Shown one piece after another: positions 25,781-34,269 of a DNA stretch of 64,000 nucleotides. The notes beneath the pieces were generated by a model, which saw only the letters and a program-made list of their open reading frames with translations, did not search any database and was not told the DNA's origin. The DNA comes from Fimbriiglobus ruber (GTDB taxonomy: Bacteria > Planctomycetota > Planctomycetia > Gemmatales > Gemmataceae): contig NZ_NIDE01000001.1 in assembly GCF_002197845.1 (NCBI RefSeq), positions 124,001-188,000 on the forward strand, written 5' to 3'. The translations under genes were made by a program, and so were the position numbers. Position 1 is the first letter of the stretch, and every line of letters begins with the position of its first letter.

Positions 25781-25840
25781 AAGAGTATTTAGCCGTAGAT
25801 GCACGCGGATCAGCGCGTGCATCTGCGGCTAAATATTCTT
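25781..25840. terminator. Bidirectional hairpin between narK and the anti-sigma gene
   Basis: Arms at 25781-25807 and 25814-25840 pair over 27 bases with two mismatches around a 6-base loop. The gene on the minus strand uses a stop codon at the very edge of the arm (25839-25841). It sits between convergent genes and probably terminates both. The sequence belongs to the GCAGATG-type palindromes also found at 22750. Confidence 0.7.
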
Positions 25841-26726
25841 AATTAGCGGCTTTGTTCGCGTGCTTCGCGCGGCCCGGTTTGACGTGCTTCTTCGCCGCTT
25901 CGGTCAGTTTCTCCGCGAGAACGGCGATTTTCTCGGCCTGTTTCTTCTGTCGCTTTTCGATTAGCGACAGTCGTTGTTTCTTCTTTTCGTCTTGCTGAGC
26001 CTGCCGTTCCGCTTTGGTCATGTTCGCGTTGACGCCGTGGGTCGTAATCTTATTGTGCAAGCGAGCGTAAGTCTCGGACGCCGGGCCGGAAGACGACGAC
26101 CCAGCCGTCGTTTCCAGGTGGTCGAGTACCGTGTCCGCCAATTCTTGAAAGTGTTCCGCCTCATCGAGCGGATCGTCGTGTTCGGTTAGCCAGGCTCCGT
26201 GGTCGAGTAGCTGCTGTGCGAGTGCCTGATCCCGCTCGGGGAGTTTGGCGGTTTGCACCCGTTCACGGAGCGATGCGGATTGCTCCTGATAGAGCCGATC
26301 GCGCTCGGCGGGCGTTTTCGATTCGCTGAGCCGGATGTTCCACTCGACTAGTTGCTCGACGATTTCGGAATCCGCGTGGGCCTGACGGGTCGGGGTGAGG
26401 AAGAATGTGAGCGTGGCCACGCCGACGAACAAACTGGCTGCCACGACCCACCGCCAGCTTCCCGCCCGGGACCGGCGAGGCATAGGTTTGGGGTTCGGGA
26501 CGGGTACGGTGGGGTTGAGCCGCGCGAGAAACGCGGTCTGCGAACGATGCGCGGCCGCCGGAGTCGGAACCGCACGGACCACGCCTTCGACGCGAATTAG
26601 GTCGAGCGCGTACTGTCGGCACGCGCCGCACGATTGCAGGTGCGCGCGGACGACCCGGACCGGGCACCGGTCGGGGTGCGGGTCGTCCGCGCGGAGGAGC
26701 CAGTCTCGCGCCTGTTCGCAAATCAT
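25839..26726 (-). CDS. Membrane anti-sigma factor with zinc-finger N-terminus
   Basis: The 295-residue protein starts with an anti-sigma zinc-binding domain: Cys3 and H-X3-C-X2-C (His29, Cys33, Cys36). One membrane helix follows at about 92-110, and the rest is extracytoplasmic, with a strongly basic, Lys/Gln-rich helical tail (KKQRLSLIEKRQKKQAEK). Such proteins hold an ECF sigma factor at the membrane until a signal releases it. The ATG at 26726 is 11 bases after the stop of the upstream sigma-factor gene, with TTGAGGG as ribosome-binding site. The sigma gene is frameshifted, so whether this regulator has an active partner is uncertain. Confidence 0.85.
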   Translation of the reverse strand: MICEQARDWLLRADDPHPDRCPVRVVRAHLQSCGACRQYALDLIRVEGVVRAVPTPAAAHRSQTAFLARLNPTVPVPNPKPMPRRSRAGSWRWVVAASLFVGVATLTFFLTPTRQAHADSEIVEQLVEWNIRLSESKTPAERDRLYQEQSASLRERVQTAKLPERDQALAQQLLDHGAWLTEHDDPLDEAEHFQELADTVLDHLETTAGSSSSGPASETYARLHNKITTHGVNANMTKAERQAQQDEKKKQRLSLIEKRQKKQAEKIAVLAEKLTEAAKKHVKPGRAKHANKAAN

Positions 26727-26737
26727 TCCGTGAACCC

Positions 26738-27282
26738 TCAAGCCAAATCCGCCCGGTCGCGAGCACCGAGCCGTTTTTGCAGTTTCGTCCGCGCCTGGTG
26801 CATGTGCCACCGGGCAGCTTCTTCCGTGGTGTCCAGGGCGGCGGCTACGTCCGCGAACGACAGTTCGCCCTCGACGCGCATCAAAAACACGAGCCGCGTC
26901 GTCTCGCTCAATTCCCCAGAACAGCCCGTACGAGGGCCGATTCGTCCGCCAGTTCCGCGGCGTGTGTTGCGTCCGCCGCGGCAAAGGTCGGGTGTTCCGG
27001 CAGCGACACGAAACGCACCTTCTGTTTCCGCCGGTAAAGATCCGTGTAGGCGTTTCTGGCGATCCGCAGCACCCACGCCCGCGGGTTCGGGCCGGCTTCA
27101 AACTTGGGCCAGCTGTTCATGGCCCGCAAAAACGTTTCCTGGGTCAATTCCTCGGCGTCGTGGGTGTTGCCGGTCATGTGGTAGACGCAGCGGAACACCG
27201 TGACCCAGTGTTCCCGCACGACATCGGCGAAGGAAACACGGCCGGGAGAATCGTTCAGGGGATCGTGATCGGTCGGGGGCAC
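26738..27282 (-). pseudogene. ECF sigma factor gene with a one-base frameshift
   Basis: Region 2 is clear in the first frame (27282-26908): FRCVYHMTGNTHDAEELTQETFLRAM and ARNAYTDLYRRKQ. The frame then stops at GNWith TGA at 26908-26910. Region 4 continues in the next frame from 26914: ELSETTRLVFLMRVEGELSF and EEAARWHMHQARTKLQKRL. The shift lies in a run of four G on the minus strand (26914-26917); one more G would give an intact protein of about 180 residues. Either the gene is inactivated or a base is missing from the assembly. The GTG at 27282 has GAGGGAA upstream. It is coupled to the anti-sigma gene that follows. Confidence 0.85.
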
Positions 27283-27522
27283 CGTGCAAATTCCCTCGCC
27301 GTGTTAATCAACAACGATCGAATCGGGCGGTCGTGAGGTCGGGTAGGAGAAATTTTACTCGGCAACCCCCGGATGATGAGAGTACGCTGGACGACAGGGC
27401 TTCCTCGGGCGAAGTATCCGGGCGGTTCAAAAAAAAATTAATCGCGCGCCTCACACGCCGACAGTTCGTTCGTTTCCCTTTTCGTGACGGCGATTTCATC
27501 ACACAAGTGGGAGAAACCAGAG

Positions 27523-27891
27523 ATGAAACGATTCGTTCTCGCGGCGGTACTCGCGGTTTCGATCGGGACCGTGGCTCTATCGGCCGACGAGCTGAAGGGG
27601 ACGGTGAAGGGTATCGACGCGGCCAAGAACCAGATCACCGTGACGGTCGATGGCAAAAGTACCGTTTACACGGTCGGGAAGGATGCGAGCATCGTCAGCG
27701 TGGCCAATATGAAGGGAAAGAAGGGAAAGACGACCGAGAAAGTGACCCCGATTGATACCGGCCTGGCTGGCATCAAGACCGGCGCAACCGTCACCTTTTT
27801 AACCGAAACGCAGGACGGAAAAGACGTGATCACGTCCGTCAAAGTCGCCGACACAAACCCCGCGAAAAAGAAGAAAAAGAAAACGAACTGA
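27523..27891 (+). CDS. Small secreted protein with basic tail
   Basis: The 122-residue product has a signal peptide (MKRFVLAAVLAVSIGTVALSA, cleaved before DELKG by inspection), a short beta-rich region with GTVKGIDAAKNQITVTVDGK, which looks like a single OB- or SH3-like barrel, and a lysine-rich end. No family name is recognised; similar small proteins are common in planctomycetes. The ATG at 27523 has GGGAG upstream; an earlier in-frame start at 27484 would spoil the signal peptide. It starts about 240 bases from the divergent ECF sigma gene and could be a target of it, which is inference only. Confidence 0.75.
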   Translation: MKRFVLAAVLAVSIGTVALSADELKGTVKGIDAAKNQITVTVDGKSTVYTVGKDASIVSVANMKGKKGKTTEKVTPIDTGLAGIKTGATVTFLTETQDGKDVITSVKVADTNPAKKKKKKTN

Positions 27892-27975
27892 TCGGACTGC
27901 GGGATCTGTCACCCGTCGTTTAAGCCCCACCAGTTTCGTGTACGCCCGCCCGCCGATTTTATGAAGGTGCCCGAC

Positions 27976-29934
27976 ATGCGCTCCAAACAACCACAAGCTG
28001 GTGATCGCGGAAAGCCGTGGAAAGTCTGGCTGGCGATCGCTTTCCTTGCGGTCACGTGCTTCGCGTGGCTGACCATCCTGGCGGTCGCCCGTCCCGGCTC
28101 AAAAGGTCGGCACGAGGGCGAGAAGTTCGTCGACGCGGGGCACAATCACCTCGCCCTCCCTCCTTTGACCGAATCACCCCGCGAGCAAGAAGCGGGTGGG
28201 ATGGCGTCAATGGGATCGGCGATGGGGGCCGGGGACGACCCCGACGAGGAGCCCGAACCCATGTCGGCATCGACTGCCCCACTCGGGAACGATCCGCCGA
28301 TTGACGATCTGGTCCAGAAGGAATCGACGAAATGGGAAACGGAGGGGAAGGGCGGGGTGCTTTCGCCCATTCCAGTCACGGCCACCGGGCCGCGCGAACC
28401 GGCCGCTGTGGCGACCGAGATCGACCGGGCGATCAACGCCCGTCTGAAGACGGCTGGATTGACACCGGCTCCCCGCGCGGACGATGCCGAATTCCTCCGC
28501 CGGGCGTACCTGGACATTGTCGGGTGCATCCCACCCCTGGCCAAGACCAAGTCGTTCCTCGCGGACACGTCGCCGGGCAAGCGGGCCAAACTCATCGACG
28601 ACCTGCTGGCCGACCACGAGGCCGGCGTGAATTTCGCCCACTACTGGCAGGAATTGCTCGTCAAGCGTGACCCGGACAACAACAAGGCGATCCAGACCCG
28701 CGAAGTCTTCGTCAAATGGATGACCGGGCAGTTCAACCAGAACCACCCCTGGGACCACACGGTCAAGTCGATGCTGACGGCCCAGGGAGATCAAGCACTG
28801 GCAGGCGAAACGTTCTTCGTGCTGGCTAACGCGGAAAACGGCCAGCCGGCCGCGAACAAGATGGTCGGCACGGCCGCCGCGCTGTTCCTCGGGAACCAGC
28901 TCATGTGCGCCGAGTGCCACGTTCACCCGAACGTGCCGCAGTGGACCCAGCAGGATTTCTGGGGGCTGGCTGCATTCTTCGGCAAAACCCGCGCGACCCG
29001 CGCCGGTGCGGCCAAAAACCCGAACGATGCCGTCGCTCGGATTAGCGACGTCGCTGCCGCCCCCAAGGCCAAGGGCAAGAAAGCCGTCGTCGGGACGCTG
29101 CCCGATGGTTCGATCCCGATTCCCGATCCGCGGAACGACGGTAAAACGATCGGCTCGGCCAAGGCGAAGCTTTTCGGAGTCTCCGCGACAACTCCTTCCA
29201 CGTCTGTCAACCGGCCTTACGCGGCCGACTGGTTCGTATCGGCGAGCAATCCGTACTTTCCTCGTGCGGCCGCGAACCGGGTCTGGTCGCTTTACTTTGC
29301 ACGCGGGCTGATCAACCCGCTGGACGACATCCGCCCCGACAGCCGGGCGACACACGCGGAGGTGTTGCATCTGCTCGCCGAAGAATTGATCGTCTCGAAG
29401 TTCGATCTGAAACACCTGATGCGATGCATTTGTGCGACCGAGGCGTATCAACGATCCAGTCGCCCGGGGGCAGGTAACGCGGCGGACGAAGAGTTGTACA
29501 GCCACATGCCGGTCAAGGTCATCCCGCCCCGGGCACTTCTCGCCTCGCTGGCCGTGGCGACGGACAACCGTTTCCAGGCCCCGAAGGACGACGTACTCGA
29601 TAAACGGGGCAACGGCGAGCAAGGGCTGGCGTTCTTCGACGCCCGCGAGTACGACGAGAGCGCGGCCGAATACTCCTACGGGGTGCCGCACTTCCTCCGG
29701 CTGATGAACACGCAACTTCCCCCCGCGTGTGACGCGGCGGCCAAATCGATGGGGACCGGCCCGCGGGCACAAGTTATCGAGCAGCTCTACCTGCGGACGC
29801 TGGCCCGTCGGCCGACTGCGCAGGAGGCGGCCAAGATGACTGCGTTCGTCGGCCGCCAGACGGATCCGGTCAAAGGCTATTCCGCCGCGCTCTGGGTGTT
29901 GCTCACCAGCGCGGAATTCGTTTGCAACCACTGA
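27976..29934 (+). CDS. DUF1549/DUF1553 domain protein
   Basis: The 652-residue protein is membrane-anchored by one N-terminal helix (WLAIAFLAVTCFAWLTILAV) followed by a low-complexity, acidic linker. DUF1549 is seen from EFLRRAYLDIVGCIPP, with a CAECHVHP motif that has the CXXCH form of a haem c attachment site; DUF1553 follows, with ANRVWSLYFARGLINPLDD and LRLMNTQLPP. These proteins are encoded beside DUF1501 proteins throughout Planctomycetes; their biochemical role is not firmly known, though links to extracellular polysaccharide breakdown have been suggested. The ATG at 27976 has GAAGGTG upstream; an in-frame ATG at 27961 has nothing comparable. The DUF1501 gene follows after 90 bases. 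Confidence 0.9.
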   Translation: MRSKQPQAGDRGKPWKVWLAIAFLAVTCFAWLTILAVARPGSKGRHEGEKFVDAGHNHLALPPLTESPREQEAGGMASMGSAMGAGDDPDEEPEPMSASTAPLGNDPPIDDLVQKESTKWETEGKGGVLSPIPVTATGPREPAAVATEIDRAINARLKTAGLTPAPRADDAEFLRRAYLDIVGCIPPLAKTKSFLADTSPGKRAKLIDDLLADHEAGVNFAHYWQELLVKRDPDNNKAIQTREVFVKWMTGQFNQNHPWDHTVKSMLTAQGDQALAGETFFVLANAENGQPAANKMVGTAAALFLGNQLMCAECHVHPNVPQWTQQDFWGLAAFFGKTRATRAGAAKNPNDAVARISDVAAAPKAKGKKAVVGTLPDGSIPIPDPRNDGKTIGSAKAKLFGVSATTPSTSVNRPYAADWFVSASNPYFPRAAANRVWSLYFARGLINPLDDIRPDSRATHAEVLHLLAEELIVSKFDLKHLMRCICATEAYQRSSRPGAGNAADEELYSHMPVKVIPPRALLASLAVATDNRFQAPKDDVLDKRGNGEQGLAFFDAREYDESAAEYSYGVPHFLRLMNTQLPPACDAAAKSMGTGPRAQVIEQLYLRTLARRPTAQEAAKMTAFVGRQTDPVKGYSAALWVLLTSAEFVCNH

Positions 29935-30024
29935 GGCCCGAAGCCCGCCGCTCGCGACTCCGGGCTGGCGGGGTATCGGACGACCGATTCATACTGACCC
30001 ACAGCACGCATTCGGAGAACGACC

Positions 30025-31290
30025 ATGTTCGGCTTCGGTACTCGGAACGGCGGTGTGACCCGCCGCGACGCCCTCAGACTGTCCGCCGCCGGCTTCACCG
30101 GGGCGTGCGGTGCCCCCTGGTTCCACGCCCTCGCCGCCCACGCATCGGGTGAAACGATGGCGCCCCAGCGGCCGAAGAGCTGCATCCTGATCTGGCTGAT
30201 CGGCGGACCGCCGCAATCGCTCACGTTCGACATCAAGGGCCACAGCGCGATCAAGCCGATCGCGACCGCCGCCGCGGACGTGCGCATCAGCGAACACATG
30301 TCGAAGACGGCCCGGGTCATGCAAGACGTGACCTTGCTGCGCGGCATGCGGACCGCGGACTCGAACCACGGGACCGCCCGCTACCTCATGCACACCGGGT
30401 TTCGCAAGGGGCAGAACGGCGTCACCCACCCGGTCCTCGGCTCGATCGTCGCCCACGATCTCGGCGACATGGCCCACGACCTACCGACGTTCGTGTCTGT
30501 CGGCAGTCCACAGTTCGGCGGCTACGGGCCGGGCCACCTCGGGCCGAAGTACGCCCCTTCCCGAGTGGACAGCACGGCCGGCGGTCTGAGCGACTTGAAG
30601 CCGACGGGGTCATTGGCCGAATTCGACGCCCGGGCCGGGCTCCGGTCCGAACTCAATTCGACGTTTGCCGAAGACCACATGTCAAAGGCTGCCCAGGCTC
30701 ACCAAATTACGCTCGGCCAGGCCGCCCGGTTGATGCACTCGCCCAAAACGAAGGCGTTCGACGTGTCGACCGAGCCGGCTACCCTCCGCGACGCCTACGG
30801 CCGCGGGCAACTCGGGCAGTCGTGCCTGCTGGCCCGCCGACTGATCGAGTCCGGGGTTCAGTTCGTGGAAGTCCGCCACAGCGGGTGGGACGTTCACAAG
30901 GACACCGTGAACAAGACGAAAAAGCTGAGTGAGGAGTTCGATCCCGCGTTCGCCACGCTCGTCACCGACCTCAAACAGCGCGGCCGGCTGAACGACACCC
31001 TGGTCATTTGCATGGGCGAGTTCGGCCGCAATCCGGCGAACGGGTCGAACCACTTCTCCCGTGCGTGGACGACGGTGCTGGCCGGCGGCGGGCTCAAGAA
31101 CGGGCGGGCGATCGGCGACACCGGTGCGAGCGGCGGGACGGTCGAGGCGCGGCCGATCACTCCCGGCGATTTCATGGCCACCGTTTGCACCGCTCTGGGG
31201 ATCGATCCCAAGAAAGAGTGGACGGCGAGTAACGGACGCCCGCTCGATAAAGTCTCGAAAGGTGCCGAGCCCGTTCGCGAACTGTTTTAG
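30025..31290 (+). CDS. DUF1501 domain protein, Tat-type export signal
   Basis: The 421-residue product belongs to DUF1501, a sulfatase/alkaline-phosphatase-like fold typical of planctomycetes. The N-terminus TRRDALRLSAAGFTGAC fits a twin-arginine signal. Family blocks include SCILIWLIGGPPQSLTFDIK, HMSKTARVMQDVTLLRGM, GWDVHKD and VICMGEFGRNPANGSNH. The ATG at 30025 has GGAGAACG upstream. It is paired with the DUF1549/1553 gene before it, as in other members of the phylum, and is followed by a strong terminator. Confidence 0.92.
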   Translation: MFGFGTRNGGVTRRDALRLSAAGFTGACGAPWFHALAAHASGETMAPQRPKSCILIWLIGGPPQSLTFDIKGHSAIKPIATAAADVRISEHMSKTARVMQDVTLLRGMRTADSNHGTARYLMHTGFRKGQNGVTHPVLGSIVAHDLGDMAHDLPTFVSVGSPQFGGYGPGHLGPKYAPSRVDSTAGGLSDLKPTGSLAEFDARAGLRSELNSTFAEDHMSKAAQAHQITLGQAARLMHSPKTKAFDVSTEPATLRDAYGRGQLGQSCLLARRLIESGVQFVEVRHSGWDVHKDTVNKTKKLSEEFDPAFATLVTDLKQRGRLNDTLVICMGEFGRNPANGSNHFSRAWTTVLAGGGLKNGRAIGDTGASGGTVEARPITPGDFMATVCTALGIDPKKEWTASNGRPLDKVSKGAEPVRELF

Positions 31291-31314
31291 AATTAAGAGA
31301 CGTGAGAGTTGAGA

Positions 31315-31360
31315 AAACCGGCCCAAGTCGTTTCGGCGACTTGGGCCGGTTTACTTTTTT
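31315..31360 (+). terminator. Intrinsic terminator after the DUF1501 gene
   Basis: AAACCGGCCCAAGTCG (31315-31330) pairs perfectly with 31337-31352 across a 6-base loop, followed by ACTTTTTT. It is 24 bases after the stop codon. Confidence 0.9.
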
Positions 31361-31664
31361 AGACGTTCAAATCGTTCAAGGCACTTCAGCCGCTACCGGA
31401 TCAATTCACGACGACGCTTTGCAATGCGAGTTTATGAAAGGACTCTCACGAGTGCGGGCAACGTACGCTCCGTCGAATTACTATCACCATGACACGGCAG
31501 TTGCCATTCAACTCGAAAGACTGGAATATCGGGTCCGACTGCCGGGTCGTGGTGGTGGTCACGAGACAAGTATTCATATCCAGGGGCTGACGTTGTCCCG
31601 CACCATTTCAAACGCGAGTTTACGGCTCCGACCGTCGAAAATCGATGCGTGCTGCGAGTCACGC

Positions 31665-32048
31665 CTATTTCGTCGCCGTCTTCTTCTTGTAAACGCCTGG
31701 AACCGGTAGGACTTTCGGCGTACCGTCCAATCGTCCCGTCGGGCCGACCTTGTCGGCAGAGATGCCCACGGGCAACCGACAGACGTTCGTTCCTGTGTCG
31801 AAGTCGCACTCCCCGTAGTCGGCCACGTAGCGCCCGACTGCCGTCAGACGGTAAGTGGTGGCCCACGGGTCGCCGGTCACTTGGTCGACCGTCTCCAAAA
31901 GGCCGCGGACGACGAGGTTCGTGAGGAACATCCCGTCCTTCGTTTTCCGCGTCGGAACGAGGCGAAGTTCGCTGCCGTAAACGGGGCGACCGGCTCGGAG
32001 GGCAAAGCGGAGTTGTTGCCACTCGGTGGCCGCAATCAGAAAATGCAT
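31665..32048 (-). CDS. Hypothetical 127-residue protein
   Basis: The ATG at 32048 has AGGAG seven bases upstream, and codon use is like that of neighbouring genes, so the ORF is probably real. The product is soluble with no signal peptide; the first half (ATEWQQLRFALRAGRPVYGSELRLVP and TNLVVRGLLE) looks like a winged-helix or small alpha/beta domain, and the tail GVYKKKTATK is basic. No family is recognised. It stands alone between the DUF1501 terminator and an AT-rich gap. Confidence 0.65.
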   Translation of the reverse strand: MHFLIAATEWQQLRFALRAGRPVYGSELRLVPTRKTKDGMFLTNLVVRGLLETVDQVTGDPWATTYRLTAVGRYVADYGECDFDTGTNVCRLPVGISADKVGPTGRLDGTPKVLPVPGVYKKKTATK

Positions 32049-32722
32049 CGTGTCTCCTGGGGTTAAAATGTCGAAGCAATCGAAGTTAATCTATATATCC
32101 TGAGAACCTGTGCAAAAAATCCTAGCCCCCCCATGCTCGAATCGTAACAATCGCCGACGCCATTTCAATTTCATTTTGCCCTCAAAACTGACGGATTTTC
32201 CCCCACTGTAAGCTTTTCTTGCTTTTTTTGACGGTTTAGCACCCTGAATTCGTTTTTAGATCATACTTTTAGGCAAATTAAGCGCTCAAATACGACCTGC
32301 CGGCTTCAGCTGACGTGATACCGCCACGAAACATTCCCGCCGGTCGTGCGAAATCGCGACCTTTTCGGACGACATTGTCGGAGAAGAGGACAACGGTACG
32401 GACGGCGATAAATTCTGCCGAATGTTATTTATATACATGTCTGATAGTTTTGCGTTTTCGTTTCCCGCAGCATGTCATTTTGATGTCGGGTGGGTCAAAT
32501 CGGGTCGATTTGTCGTGGCTGTCTTCATCTCAGCTTCAGGTACGGGCTGGTAACTTGAAGATTAAAGACCTTTACAGAAGCTGTCGGCCGATGCCTTTCG
32601 AGTACTCACGACTCGCGTGAGGTGGCTCGGGCAAAACTGGCTCGGATCGGCGACTCCCAGCTTCATCGTCTGTCCATCTGCCAAATGTCCGACTCGCAGT
32701 CCGCTTGCGGAGGAATTTCACT
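32049..32722. other. 674-base gene-free, A+T-rich gap
   Basis: The gap lies between two divergent genes. It is A+T-rich compared with its surroundings, notably 32160-32300, with long T and A runs. No ORF has a ribosome-binding site with plausible codon use, and no tRNA or clear hairpin is seen. It may hold promoters or the remains of a lost gene. Confidence 0.5.
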
Positions 32723-33127
32723 TTGAACCGTATGATCGGTGGGATCGTAGCGTTCGCTGTCACAACGCTGGTCGTCATCGCTTCGGCTCCCCAATCCCCG
32801 GGCGGCGGCGAAGGCGGGGAAAAGAAGGGGCCGCCGGGGGCCAACGACAAAGGCGGCCCGCCGCGATTCGAGCTGGGTAAGGTACTCCCGCCGTTCGTCT
32901 TGGACGAATTAGACCTGACCGACAGCCAAAAGCAACAGATCGCGGCCCTGGAAAAAGATGTTAAAACCAAATTAAACAAAATCCTCACGACAGAACAGAA
33001 GCGGCACATTCAAACGATCCGGCCCCCACACGGTCCCGGTCCCGGTCCCGGTCCCGGTCCCGGCGGGCCGGGTGGCCGCCCCAAGGACGACGAAAAGGGA
33101 CCGCCGCCCCGGCCCGACAACGACTGA
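32723..33127 (+). CDS. Secreted Spy/CpxP-like small protein with Gly-Pro repeats
   Basis: The 134-residue protein has an N-terminal signal segment (MIGGIVAFAVTTLVVIASA), a Gly/Lys-rich linker, a helical core containing LDLTDSQKQQIAALEKDVK and LTTEQKR, and a Pro/Gly-rich tail with (GP)5. The LT-X2-Q form resembles the LTXXQ motif of Spy/CpxP envelope chaperones, which is the basis for the name. The TTG at 32723 is chosen because GGAGG lies ten bases upstream; the ATG at 32732 is the alternative. A two-component system follows about 490 bases downstream in the same direction, which fits a stress-sensing module, but this is inferred from position. Confidence 0.7.
   Translation: MNRMIGGIVAFAVTTLVVIASAPQSPGGGEGGEKKGPPGANDKGGPPRFELGKVLPPFVLDELDLTDSQKQQIAALEKDVKTKLNKILTTEQKRHIQTIRPPHGPGPGPGPGPGGPGGRPKDDEKGPPPRPDND
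33032..33061 (+). repeat. Five tandem GGTCCC hexamers inside the Spy-like gene
   Basis: Five exact GGTCCC units encode alternating Gly-Pro. Perfect short-unit repeats of this kind are prone to slippage by multiples of six bases, so tail length could vary between strains without frame loss. Confidence 0.9.
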
Positions 33128-33615
33128 GACATTCGTCCCGGCAGGACGCCCAACCTGTCGGGACGTGTAAACGGCGATCGGCAGGAGATAAAGAGATTTC
33201 CGTCATCAAGGTGGTCACGACGCGCGGTGTCGTGCGTGGTTCAAGACGAATCAGGAAGGCCGAAACTCGCATCGGCCTATCCTGTTCTTCCGAACTACGT
33301 CCTTGTAACGACGCGGTCATTGACGATACCCGAACAAACTCTCTCTTGCCGATCGCCGCGGGGCAGTCGTGTTGATAACAGTGAAATTATTGTCGTGACG
33401 TCATGGTTAATCGGCTTCGCCACGACAGTAATGGCTTTTGGGGGATGTTGACTCGTTGGTGGCCGTAGGCTAGACGAAGTGGGAGTATCCCGCGTTCTCC
33501 ACCAATTGACTGGGCACGCTTCGTTTCGGCCGCAACCGAAACGACCGTCCCACCCGTCCGTTCGCCGTTTGAACGATCGCTCCGGTGGCCCGGGCTATTA
33601 CGGAATCCACCTACG
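33128..33615. other. 488-base gap upstream of an OmpR-type system
   Basis: No credible gene is seen. There is no strong hairpin with a T run after the Spy-like gene. The promoter for the two-component genes is presumably in the last 200 bases, but no motif is clear enough to mark. Confidence 0.45.
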
Positions 33616-34269
33616 ATGCGCATACTCGTAGTTGAAGACGAACCGGAACTGTTGTCGGTCGTCGCCCGCGCGCTCCGCGAGGACGGGTACGCGGTCGACG
33701 AAGCCGCCGACGGCGCAGACGGCTTGTACAAGGCGACGGCCTGGGAATACGACGCGATCGTACTCGATTTGATGCTCCCCAAAGTCGACGGCTGGTCGAT
33801 CCTCGCGGGCTTGCGCAAGGTCCGCAAATCGCCGGTTTTACTACTCACCGCCCGCGACGCGGTGGCCGACCGGGTGCGGGGTCTGGACGGCGGGGCCGAT
33901 GATTATCTGGTCAAGCCGTTCGCCCTGGTCGAATTGCTCGCCCGCGTTCGCTCGCTCATCCGCCGGGCCGCCGGCCAACCGGCCCCGGTGATCGTCGTCG
34001 GGGACGTGACCATCGACACCGGGGCGAAACGGGTCGCCCGGGACGGACAGAATGTGGTGCTGACCGCCCGGGAATACGCGATCGTCGAGTTGCTCGCCCG
34101 GCACCGCGGGGCCGTTGTTACCAGGACGCGGATTTACGAACACATTTTTGACGAATCCGACGACTCGCTCTCGAATCTGGTCGAAGTTCATGTGTCCAAC
34201 GTGCGCAAGAAGCTCGGCAAGGAGTTCATCGCCACGCGCCGCGGGCTGGGGTACGTGATCGATGGGTAA
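33616..34269 (+). CDS. OmpR/PhoB-family response regulator
   Basis: The 217-residue protein has a receiver (ILVVEDEPELLS, acceptor Asp in IVLDLMLPKVDGW near residue 52, conserved Lys in DDYLVKPFAL) and a winged-helix DNA-binding domain (LTAREYAIVELLARHRGAVVTR, then VSNVRKKLGKEFIATRRGLGYVI). It pairs with the following kinase, whose ATG lies eight bases inside this gene (ATGGGTAA). The sequence resembles QseB/TctD/CusR-type regulators of envelope or metal stress, but the signal cannot be told from sequence. Confidence 0.95.
   Translation: MRILVVEDEPELLSVVARALREDGYAVDEAADGADGLYKATAWEYDAIVLDLMLPKVDGWSILAGLRKVRKSPVLLLTARDAVADRVRGLDGGADDYLVKPFALVELLARVRSLIRRAAGQPAPVIVVGDVTIDTGAKRVARDGQNVVLTAREYAIVELLARHRGAVVTRTRIYEHIFDESDDSLSNLVEVHVSNVRKKLGKEFIATRRGLGYVIDG

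Noticed and set aside
31302-31709. A 135-codon frame starting within the DUF1501 terminator
   Set aside because: Its start is in the terminator stem, there is no ribosome-binding site, composition is atypical and it overlaps the end of the better-supported minus-strand ORF.
33032-33061. CRISPR-like or regulatory tandem repeat
   Set aside because: The five GGTCCC units have no spacers and lie in frame inside a gene, encoding Gly-Pro; they are a coding low-complexity repeat.
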